A model generated the notes under the pieces. The model was not told where the DNA came from and made no database searches. It was given only the letters and a program-made list of their open reading frames with translations. Source: Treponema sp. (lineage in GTDB: Bacteria; Spirochaetota; Spirochaetia; Treponematales; Breznakiellaceae). Taken from it: 8,029 bases of DNA. The stretch is from contig JAIRZS010000183.1 of the NCBI GenBank assembly GCA_031267115.1, positions 1 through 8,029 on the forward strand, written 5' to 3'. A program made the translations under genes and the position numbers. Every line of letters begins with the position of its first letter. The first letter of the stretch is position 1. Positions 1-5,336 of the stretch are shown piece by piece.

Positions 1-377
1 CCAAACTGGTTCCCGATAGACTGCGCCGATTCATCGCTTACCGCGCCGGAATACTGATATTCCAGTTCCTTCCGTATCAGTTCCAGATTTTGCCGGTCAA
101 CCAGCGTAAATGAGGCGCGATCCTCAAAATGAATCCAGAGTTCCTCGAAAATATAATCGGAGAGCAGCCGCGCCTCCGCTTCAAAGCCGGTAAGCGCGAT
201 TTTGGCGTTTGCGGGCAGAGTTGCCGCATAGTAGGACGCAATATCGGCAATCGCTTCGTCAAGGGGGACGCCGTTCCCGGTACCGGCCGGATATTCGGCC
301 TCCGCCGGCGCCTGAGACGCGCAGGAAATGGTGAGTAACATGACGCAAATGCCTAACCAGAAAAAGTACTTCTTCAT
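1..377 (-). CDS. CsgG-like outer-membrane/periplasmic lipoprotein, N-terminal part (truncated by window edge)
   Basis: Reading the minus strand from the ATG at 377-375 gives 125 codons that stay open to the window edge. The product starts MKKYFFWLGICVMLLTISC, a short basic start, a hydrophobic core and a lipobox-like TISC with the lipidated cysteine at residue 19, so it should be exported and lipid-anchored. After a low-complexity Ala/Pro linker comes an alpha/beta segment. Its pattern FTLVDRQNLELIRKEL, followed by SDESAQSIGNQFG, is typical of the CsgG / LpoB-like domain found in many treponemal lipoproteins. Family members assemble in or near the outer membrane; the exact role here is unknown. 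An AAAGGA ribosome site (391-386) lies 8 nt before the ATG, which supports this start. The gene diverges from the genes to its right. The C-terminal part is not visible, so the full domain set cannot be judged. Confidence 0.82.
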   Translation of the reverse strand, partial: MKKYFFWLGICVMLLTISCASQAPAEAEYPAGTGNGVPLDEAIADIASYYAATLPANAKIALTGFEAEARLLSDYIFEELWIHFEDRASFTLVDRQNLELIRKELEYQYSGAVSDESAQSIGNQF

Positions 378-407
378 TATGGGCATCCTTTACGAAATAT
401 TGTAAAG

Positions 408-436
408 AATATCACAAAAACCATTTAAGCTGTCAA
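408..436 (-). promoter_or_regulatory. Sigma70-type promoter for the leftward lipoprotein gene
   Basis: On the minus strand there is a perfect TTGACA (436-431), a 17-nt spacer and GATATT (413-408) preceded by TGT, which makes an extended -10. Transcription should start near position 400, giving a leader of only about 20 nt before the ATG at 377. The perfect -35 box and ideal spacing make this the best-supported promoter in the window. Confidence 0.72.
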
Positions 437-442
437 GATGAG

Positions 443-454
443 TGTATGCATACA
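443..454. promoter_or_regulatory. 12-bp perfect palindrome upstream of the lipoprotein promoter
   Basis: TGTATGCATACA reads the same on both strands and sits 6 nt upstream of the -35 box at 431-436. A dyad in this place could bind a dimeric regulator. It is a single site with no second copy seen here, so an operator role is only a suggestion. Confidence 0.3.
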
Positions 455-502
455 GCAATTCTCAGTTTGCCTGGCAGAAAGCGAAAGGACGCCGCTGTTT
501 CC

Positions 503-650
503 GGAGTTTGCCGTAGGCGGGCCGGCAGGGATGCCGGCTGCGGTGATTCATGAGTTTTTGCGGAGCAAAAACTCAAAGCTGTAAAACGGCAGGGACGCCG
601 GCGGCATGGATGCCGCTGTTTCCATTGCTATCCGCCATTGGCGGATAGAT
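503..650 (+). repeat. Tandem hairpin repeat, unit 1 (148 bp)
   Basis: The unit opens with GGAGTTTGCC and then carries four hairpins in order. They are 521-538 (gccggca / tgccggc, loop ggga), 551-575 (11-bp stem tgagtttttgc, loop gga), 601-616 (gcggca / tgccgc, loop tgga) and 628-648 (ctatccgcc / ggcggatag, loop att). The first 89 bases match unit 2 at 86 positions. A fragment resembling the unit's third hairpin (488-502) lies just before it, as if an earlier unit had been partly deleted. No coding function is evident. It could be an extragenic palindromic cluster or a structured transcript. Confidence 0.8.
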
Positions 651-796
651 GGAGTTTGCCGCAGGCGGGCCGGCAGGGATGCCGGCTGTGATGATTCATG
701 AGTTTTTGCGGAGCAAAAACTCAAAGCTGTAAAACGGCACGGATGCGCGCCATGGATGGCGCTGTTTTTATTGCTCTCCGCCAATGGCGGAGAGAT
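651..796 (+). repeat. Tandem hairpin repeat, unit 2 (146 bp)
   Basis: This is a near-copy of unit 1 with the same order of hairpins: 669-686 (loop ggga), 699-723 (loop gga), 747-762 (gcgcca / tggcgc, loop tgga) and 774-794 (ctctccgcc / ggcggagag, loop aat). The third and fourth stems differ from unit 1, but the changes occur on both arms so pairing is kept. This points to selection on, or copying of, the fold and not the exact letters. Confidence 0.8.
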
Positions 797-819
797 GGAG
801 TTTGCCATAGGCAAACTCC
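797..819. repeat. Hairpin at the start of a third, divergent repeat unit
   Basis: GGAGTTTGCC, the opening word of units 1 and 2, recurs here but is followed by loop ATA and the full complement GGCAAACTCC, giving a perfect 10-bp stem. In units 1 and 2 the right arm is replaced by GC-rich sequence, so the array looks like a mosaic of interchangeable palindromes. Confidence 0.7.
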
Positions 820-821
820 GA

Positions 822-855
822 TGCCAAAAATCGCCATGGATGGCGATTTTTGGCA
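822..855. terminator. Perfect 15-bp-stem hairpin, bidirectional terminator-like
   Basis: The arms tgccaaaaatcgcca and tggcgatttttggca are perfectly complementary around a TGGA loop. The inner stem (atcgcca / tggcgat) is followed by TTTTT on both strands, which is the form of an intrinsic terminator working in either direction. It lies between divergent genes, where no terminator is needed for either one. It may therefore insulate them, end an unrecognised transcript from the repeat array, or simply be another member of the palindrome family (it shares the TGGA loop). Confidence 0.5.
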
Positions 856-954
856 CGCGCAAGGGATTGGAGCGGTATCCTTTTTTGCCGGGGGCAAAAA
901 AGATACAAGCGTAAAGCCCGGTCCCCGCCGAAGGCGGGGATGCGCCCAAATTCA
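855..954 (+). repeat. Dispersed REP-like element, copy A
   Basis: Bases 855-924 match 4054-4123 at 68 of 70 positions. The block contains a hairpin with a T6 left arm and an A6 right arm (ttttttgcc / ggcaaaaaa, loop ggg). It is followed by a copy-specific GC hairpin (tccccgcc / ggcgggga, 922-940) and then a second shared 17-nt block, ggatgcgcccaaattca (938-954). Conserved ends with a variable palindromic middle resemble REP/BIME or short non-autonomous elements. No transposase or RAYT gene lies in the window. The element points the same way as copy B. Confidence 0.78.
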
Positions 955-1025
955 GAATCAAAAATTGTATGTAAAAGAACAAATTCCCAAGCCTCCTGGT
1001 TTTACAGGGAACCTTAAAGAATGTA

Positions 1026-1055
1026 TGGAATAACGGGCCGGTATGCTGGTATAAT
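1026..1055 (+). promoter_or_regulatory. Extended -10 promoter for the glycosyltransferase-helicase pair
   Basis: A perfect TATAAT (1050-1055) is preceded by TGG, giving an extended -10. Upstream, TGGAAT (1026-1031) at an 18-nt spacing is a weak -35 (3 of 6). Transcription would start near 1062, leaving a leader of about 50 nt that includes the purine-rich ribosome site at 1090-1102. Confidence 0.62.
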
Positions 1056-1113
1056 GATTGGGTAGGCCCAAAGGCCGGTAAACCGCCCCGGAGGAAGAGG
1101 AGACTTTGATACG

Positions 1114-2460
1114 ATGAAGATTGCCATGTTTACCGACGCTTACTGGCCAAGGGTGAACGGCGTTACCGTGTCGGTGGATAGTTTTTCACGGGCGCTGGTA
1201 AAAAACGGGCACGAGGTGATGGTTGTCTGCGCCGATTATCCGGATTCAGGCTCCGGGGGGGGCTTCCCTGCCGGGGGGAACGGGAAAGACGGGGCCGCGC
1301 CGGACCTGCTCAAAATTATCCGGGTGCCTTCCATGCCGGCTATTGTTTCCAAGGAAGACAGGCTGGCAAAGTTTTCCGAGTGGTTCCGGGTCGCCAAACA
1401 GGTGGAGATTTTCAGGCCGGACATTATCCACGTCAATACGGAGTTTATTATTGCCGAGTTCGGCTTTCTCTACGGGAAAATCTACAATCTGCCGGTGGTT
1501 TATACCTTCCATACTATGTGGGAGGATTATATCGTCAATTATATGCCTATGGTTCCGGTCTTTCTCTGCCATCTTCTCGCGCAGATCGTGCTCAAGAACA
1601 TACTGAGGCGCCCGTACAAGGTGATAGTCCCCACGCCCCAGATTAGGGAGCTGGTAAAAAAGTACAAGATCAAAAAAGAAGCCTTCCTGCTGCCTACGGG
1701 GATTGACCCCGATATTTTCAAACACGACAGGGCCGAGGCCGCCGGGTTCCGGAAGGAATTCGAGGGGCGGTACCCGGTATTGCAGGGCAAGCGTATACTG
1801 CTCTTTGCGGGCCGTATCGCGCGGGAAAAAAACCTGGGTTTCCTGCTGGAGATACTCCCCGCTATCCGTTCCCGGTATCCGGAGACGGTGCTTCTCTTTG
1901 TGGGCAACGGGCCGGATCTGGAATATTTCAGGAAAGAGGCGGAAGAAAAGGGACTGGGGGAATGCTGCGTTTTTGCCGGTTATATGGAGCGGGCGGATCT
2001 GGCCCTGGTCTACGCTATGTCGGATATTTTTGTTTTCCCCTCGCTTACCGAGACCCAGGGGCTTGTGACCCTGGAAGCTATGTTTTCCGGAATTCCGGTG
2101 GTGGCGATTGGGGAAATGGGGACCGCTATGGTGATGGGCGGGGATAACGGCGGTTTTATGGTCAAAAACGATCCCGGCGAATTTACCGCCAGGGTCCTCG
2201 ATCTTCTGAGCGACGACGGGCTTTACCGGCGGAAGATCGACGAGGCCCGGCTTCACGCCTCGGCCTGGTCCATTGATTCCCTTACCAAAAAGCTTGAGGC
2301 GATTTACCAGGACACGCGGTCGGCTTTTTTGCAGGAACACGGGCAGCCCAGGGTCCCGGTGGCGGAATGGTTTACCGAAAAACGCAAAGAGATAATTTCC
2401 AGCAGCTGGTGGAAGTGGAGCGACGGATATTGGAAAAAAATACTGAAATGGAAGGATTAG
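1114..2460 (+). CDS. GT4-family glycosyltransferase, probable diacylglycerol glucosyltransferase
   Basis: The 448-residue product has the GT-B fold pattern of GT4 retaining transferases. The N-terminal acceptor domain starts MKIAMFTDAYWPRVNGV, and HTMWEDY (133-139) is close to the HTMYEDY-like motif common in diacylglycerol glucosyltransferases. The C-terminal nucleotide-sugar domain has AGRIAREKN with R234 and K239, placed to hold the diphosphate, and an E-x7-E motif (E313...E321). By family it should move a sugar from an NDP-sugar to a lipid acceptor at the inner membrane face. The acceptor is inferred, and another lipid or polysaccharide acceptor is possible. The C-terminus (431-448) is rich in Trp and Lys, suiting membrane contact. 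A Gly-rich insert (45-62) is encoded by a stretch containing eight consecutive Gs. The GGAGGAAGAGGAG purine run (1090-1102) supports this ATG. The gene overlaps the helicase downstream. Confidence 0.85.
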   Translation: MKIAMFTDAYWPRVNGVTVSVDSFSRALVKNGHEVMVVCADYPDSGSGGGFPAGGNGKDGAAPDLLKIIRVPSMPAIVSKEDRLAKFSEWFRVAKQVEIFRPDIIHVNTEFIIAEFGFLYGKIYNLPVVYTFHTMWEDYIVNYMPMVPVFLCHLLAQIVLKNILRRPYKVIVPTPQIRELVKKYKIKKEAFLLPTGIDPDIFKHDRAEAAGFRKEFEGRYPVLQGKRILLFAGRIAREKNLGFLLEILPAIRSRYPETVLLFVGNGPDLEYFRKEAEEKGLGECCVFAGYMERADLALVYAMSDIFVFPSLTETQGLVTLEAMFSGIPVVAIGEMGTAMVMGGDNGGFMVKNDPGEFTARVLDLLSDDGLYRRKIDEARLHASAWSIDSLTKKLEAIYQDTRSAFLQEHGQPRVPVAEWFTEKRKEIISSSWWKWSDGYWKKILKWKD

Positions 2461-3809
2461 CGGCGTCCGGCTCTCTTGGCTCTTTTGCCGCCCTGGGCGT
2501 AAGCCCGTATTTTATCGAAACCCTTGCCGGGCGGGGCATTTCCTCCCCTACCCTTGTCCAGGCGCTGGTATCCCCCCGCCTTCTGGCGGGCGAAAGCCTT
2601 TTCTTTAGTTCCGCCACGGGTACGGGCAAGACTTTTGCCTACCTTATCCCTATTTTCCAGCGGCTTCTCGCCCCTGCTGCCTCTGCCTCCGTACCCGTTC
2701 CTGCCCGGCGAGCGGCGGGCGGCCCCAGGGCGCTTATTGCCGCGCCTACTTACGAGCTATGCTCCCAGATAAAGGCCGAGGCGGACTTTCTGCTGCAGGG
2801 GGCCGCCGCTTCTCCCGGGGGCGTTCCCCACGGAGACGCTTCCCCCGGAAACACGCCCCCGCTCCCGGGCCGGTTAAAGGCCGCGCTCCTCATAGGCGGA
2901 GGCAATACGGCCCGGCAGATTGACGGGCTGCGGAAAGAAAAGCCGGATATCCTTATCGGGAATCCGGGCCGCCTGCTCCAGATTGCCCGTTTGGGGAAGC
3001 TCAGGCTCGGGATGCTTGAGTACCTGGTTTTGGACGAAGGGGACCGGCTTGTATCCCCGGAACTGGCCGAGGAAACCGGGCAGCTCCTCCGTCTTATCCG
3101 GGAATCGCGGCCCGGCGGCGAGGAAAAGCGGCTTCTTGTTACCGCCTGTTCCGCCACCCTTTCCGTGAAAACCAGGGGGAAGCTCCTGTCCCTTTTGGAT
3201 ACGGAAAAAACGCCCGGCCTTCTTGACGGCCTTTCCGGTAATCTCCCCGGCGGCTCTCCTTCCGGCTTTCCCTTTATCGAAGCCCAGGACCGCTCAGTCC
3301 TGGGAGAACGCATCCAGCACTGGGCCATCTTTAGCGAGAAACGGAAGAAAATCGATACCCTGCGTTCTTTTCTGGCCGCCGCGAAACCCCGGAAAGCCCT
3401 GGTTTTTATCGGCGGGGCCGGGGAGCCGGGGAACATCCTCTCCCGGCTTCAATACCGCCATATCGCCGCTTCCGCGCTTTTCGGCGGCATGGACAAAAAC
3501 AGCCGGAAACAGGCACTGGACGATTTCCGCAAAAGCCGGGTAACGGTGCTGGTATCGAGCGATCTCGCGGCCCGGGGCCTTGATATTGCCGGTATAAGCC
3601 ACATCATCGCCATGGATGTGCCGCAGAACGGGGACGCCTACATACACCGGGCAGGCCGCACAGGCCGCATGGGGAAGGCCGGGATCATGCTTACCATCGG
3701 GGACGCCGGCGAAATGCGCCAGCTCGCGAAACTTGAAAAAAAGCTGGGCATCATTATCTACCCCAAAGAACTGCGCGGCGGGAAAGTCGCCGCAATCACG
3801 GAGGAATAA
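2448..3809 (+). CDS. DEAD-box-type ATP-dependent RNA helicase with variant motifs
   Basis: The 453-residue product has both RecA-like domains. In order: a Q motif (F13, PTLVQ 34-38), motif I SATGTGKT (55-62), motif Ia PTYEL (100-104, usually PTREL), GNPGR (171-175, usually TPGR), motif II DEGD (196-199, usually DEAD), motif III SAT (235-237), motif V SDLAARGLD (371-379) and motif VI HRAGRTGR (400-407). It should unwind or remodel RNA using ATP. Loops at about 113-145 and 255-280 are rich in Gly, Pro and Ala and look like lineage-specific inserts. There is no long C-terminal tail, so substrate choice is unclear. I start at ATG 2448, which overlaps the glycosyltransferase by 13 bp and leaves a normal short lead before the Q motif. 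An in-frame ATG at 2367 would add 27 residues encoded wholly inside the upstream gene. The ribosome site is weak, so coupling to upstream translation is likely. Confidence 0.9.
   Translation: MEGLAASGSLGSFAALGVSPYFIETLAGRGISSPTLVQALVSPRLLAGESLFFSSATGTGKTFAYLIPIFQRLLAPAASASVPVPARRAAGGPRALIAAPTYELCSQIKAEADFLLQGAAASPGGVPHGDASPGNTPPLPGRLKAALLIGGGNTARQIDGLRKEKPDILIGNPGRLLQIARLGKLRLGMLEYLVLDEGDRLVSPELAEETGQLLRLIRESRPGGEEKRLLVTACSATLSVKTRGKLLSLLDTEKTPGLLDGLSGNLPGGSPSGFPFIEAQDRSVLGERIQHWAIFSEKRKKIDTLRSFLAAAKPRKALVFIGGAGEPGNILSRLQYRHIAASALFGGMDKNSRKQALDDFRKSRVTVLVSSDLAARGLDIAGISHIIAMDVPQNGDAYIHRAGRTGRMGKAGIMLTIGDAGEMRQLAKLEKKLGIIIYPKELRGGKVAAITEE
2808..2867 (+). repeat. Imperfect 30-bp tandem duplication inside the helicase gene
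   Basis: Two adjacent 30-bp segments (2808-2837 and 2838-2867) encode ASPGGVPHGD and ASPGNTPPLP. They lie in the Pro/Gly-rich loop between motif Ia and the GG motif, and they suggest that this insert grew by local duplication while staying in frame. Confidence 0.5.
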
Positions 3810-3891
3810 CGCGAACCGATAGGAATAAATGCCTCAATAATGAACAAGCTTTAGGAATTTGGCGCAAAGTTGTATAAGTTTTATTCCTGAA

Positions 3892-4025
3892 TTTCACCGC
3901 TAAGTCAAATAGAACCGAAGGTTCGAAGTCGAAGAAGTTTGATAAGTTCACTAAGCGCGCTATGAAAGCGATACTTCTTTCCTTCCTTCTTATACTTATT
4001 CGACTTATTTGACTTTGCGGTAAAA
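3892..4025. repeat. Long imperfect inverted repeat, possible MITE-like element
   Basis: The left end accgctaagtcaaata (3896-3911) pairs with tatttgactttgcggt (4006-4021) at 15 of 16 positions, and flanking bases extend the pairing weakly. Inside, 3926-3946 (aagtcgaagaag...ataag) also matches the complement of about 3987-4003, so most of the segment folds back on itself. A small hairpin (gaacc gaa ggttc, 3912-3924) sits within the left arm. I see no clear target-site duplication and no open frame that could be a transposase. Confidence 0.6.
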
Positions 4026-4053
4026 AAATAGCGGTAAAATGCTTCACTACGGA

Positions 4054-4171
4054 ACGCGCAAGGGATTGGAGCGGTATCCTTTTTTGACGGAGGCAAAAAA
4101 GATACAAGCGTAAAGCCCGGTCCGGGCGCGGGGGGCCGGAGGCCCGGCACGGCAGGATGCGCCCAAATTCA
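4054..4171 (+). repeat. Dispersed REP-like element, copy B
   Basis: This is the second copy of the element at 855-954. The first 70 bases differ at only two positions, and the final 17 bases (4155-4171) are identical. The middle is different: a longer GC-rich palindromic segment (4122-4147) that can pair as ccgggc / gcccgg or gggcc / ggccc. As with copy A, it lies upstream of a plus-strand gene and in the same orientation. Confidence 0.78.
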
Positions 4172-4242
4172 AATTTAAAAAATAATGATCGTAAAAAACT
4201 CCCCTTCTTTCGCGGTCACGCCAGTTCTGGCAGAGCAGTTTG

Positions 4243-4272
4243 TGGAGCGCGGCCTTGCGGATACAATATAAT
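4243..4272 (+). promoter_or_regulatory. Probable promoter of the TRAP transporter genes
   Basis: A perfect TATAAT (4267-4272) lies 37 nt before the ATG at 4310. TGGAGC (4243-4248) at an 18-nt spacing is a poor -35 (3 of 6), much like the TGGAAT box upstream of the glycosyltransferase. Transcription would start near 4279, giving a leader of about 30 nt. Confidence 0.5.
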
Positions 4273-4309
4273 TAGTATTGAAAATCCTGAAAGCCGATTC
4301 AGAGGGAAA

Positions 4310-5335
4310 ATGAAACACAATATCGGACGTTTGCTGCTGTTCTGCGCGGTTCTTGGCACTGTTCTTTTTCCCGGCCGGGCTTACGGGCAGCGGCGGAAGA
4401 TCACCGTCAAGCTCGCCTCCCTGGTTCCCGAGAGGACCCCCTGGGGGGCGGCCCTGAACCGCATGTCCAGGGAATGGAGCGAGGCTACCGGCGGGGAAGT
4501 AGAACTTATCGTATACCACAACGGCATTGCGGGAAGCGAAGCCGATGTGCTCCGCAAACTCAGGGGGAACCAGATTCAGGCGGCGATCTTAAGCTCCTTC
4601 GGGCTTAACGCCATTACCCCGGGCCATGAAATTATGACCCTGAGCTGCCCCTTCCTGATCCGCAACGATACGGAACTGGACCTGGTACTCAACAGCCTGA
4701 AGCCGGATCTGGAAGAGAAGATCAACCGGGAAGGGTTTTTTACCCTGGCGTGGTCAAAGGCCGGCTGGGTCAAGTTTTTCTCCAAGGCGCCGGTTTTCGT
4801 GCCCCTGGATCTGAAACGCCAAAAGCTGGGGATCAACGATCAGGAGCCGGCTTTGATGGACGCTTTCAAGGCGATGGGTTATAAGCTGGTCCCGGTGGCT
4901 ATGAACCAGGTACTTGTTTACCTGAACGGCGGGATGATCGACGCGGTATACCAAAGCCCGGTCAATGTGGGGGGCTTGCAGATATTCGGGGTGGCCAAAA
5001 ACATGGCGTCGATTAATATCGCCCCCTTTATGGGCGGTATCGTCATGAACCAAGCGGCCTGGCGCTCTATCCCGGAACGGCACAAACCCGCGCTGCTGCG
5101 GATCGCCAAGCGCCTTGAGGCGGAATTGGACAAATCTATCCAGCAGCTTGAGGCCGAGGCTATCGCGGCCATGCGCGGCTACGGGCTTATTATCAACGAA
5201 CTGAGCCCGGCCCAGGAACGGCTCTGGTACGACGATGCCGACCGGATCATTCCCGCCCTGCTGGGTACCGCCTTTAACCGGGAAATATACGGAAAAATTA
5301 ACGCCCTGCTTAAAGCCCACCGAAGCAGGCGTTGA
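4310..5335 (+). CDS. TRAP transporter periplasmic solute receptor, DctP family
   Basis: The 341-residue product starts with a Sec signal peptide, MKHNIGRLLLFCAVLG and onward, with likely cleavage after AYG at residue 26. C12 lies inside the hydrophobic core without a lipobox, so I expect a soluble periplasmic protein. The mature part follows the DctP layout: KITVKLASLVPERTPWG at the start, a VELIVYHNG strand, GSEADVLRKLRGNQIQ, and the central DLKRQKLGIND segment followed by LNGGMIDAVYQSP. It should bind a solute and deliver it to the DctQM permease encoded next door. In the usual DLKGLKIRV pattern the Arg contacts the substrate carboxylate; here that position is G174. I chose the ATG at 4310 because it opens the signal peptide and follows an AGAGGG ribosome site at short spacing. 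Upstream in-frame ATG 4157 would add a tail encoded by the repeat. The ligand is unknown. Confidence 0.88.
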   Translation: MKHNIGRLLLFCAVLGTVLFPGRAYGQRRKITVKLASLVPERTPWGAALNRMSREWSEATGGEVELIVYHNGIAGSEADVLRKLRGNQIQAAILSSFGLNAITPGHEIMTLSCPFLIRNDTELDLVLNSLKPDLEEKINREGFFTLAWSKAGWVKFFSKAPVFVPLDLKRQKLGINDQEPALMDAFKAMGYKLVPVAMNQVLVYLNGGMIDAVYQSPVNVGGLQIFGVAKNMASINIAPFMGGIVMNQAAWRSIPERHKPALLRIAKRLEAELDKSIQQLEAEAIAAMRGYGLIINELSPAQERLWYDDADRIIPALLGTAFNREIYGKINALLKAHRSRR

Positions 5336-5336
5336 C

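Larger units (their letters stand above)
437..1113. other. Divergent intergenic region, gene-free and rich in hairpins
   Basis: This 677-bp space lies between a leftward and a rightward gene. Open frames exist on both strands (minus 982-548, plus 698-1033), but they translate the repeats themselves, have no recognisable domain and lack convincing ribosome sites, so I treat them as spurious. The content is a 12-bp palindrome, a tandem hairpin array (488-855), one REP-like element (855-954), a plain A/T-richer stretch (955-1025), and the promoter and ribosome site of the downstream glycosyltransferase. Confidence 0.7.
3810..4309. other. Intergenic region between helicase and TRAP genes, gene-free
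   Basis: This 500-bp space has no convincing gene. Minus-strand open frames (4107-3796, 4150-3905) only read through the repeats. It contains a short dyad (aggaat 3853-3858 / attcct 3883-3888), a long imperfect inverted repeat (3892-4025), REP-like copy B (4054-4171) and the TRAP promoter. I see no clear intrinsic terminator after the helicase, though the long inverted repeat would form a strong RNA hairpin. Confidence 0.65.

Noticed and set aside
488..855. CRISPR array
   Set aside because: The repeat units are about 147 bp and contiguous, made of different hairpins, with no short direct repeats separated by unique spacers and no cas gene nearby.
548..982. Minus-strand open frame of 144 codons in the intergenic region
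   Set aside because: It translates the hairpin repeats, so its peptide repeats itself (SLPFYSFEFLLRKNS and similar), and it has no domain and no good ribosome site.
698..1033. Plus-strand open frame of 111 codons
   Set aside because: It reads through repeat unit 2, the palindromes and the REP-like element. Its length is explained by the repeats lacking stops in this frame.
1246..2340. Long minus-strand open frame opposite the glycosyltransferase
   Set aside because: It is antisense to a gene with clear family motifs. Its translation has no domain and reflects GC-rich codon use on the other strand.
3810..3890. Intrinsic terminator right after the helicase
   Set aside because: Only a weak dyad (aggaat / attcct) with a 24-nt loop is present, and no T run follows a GC-rich stem.
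3796..4150. Minus-strand open frames in the helicase-TRAP intergenic region
   Set aside because: They are made of the inverted repeat and the REP-like element and show no protein family signature.
4157..4309. Upstream start for the TRAP receptor
   Set aside because: It would add 51 residues encoded by the REP-like end and the promoter region, and would bury the signal peptide that begins at 4310.
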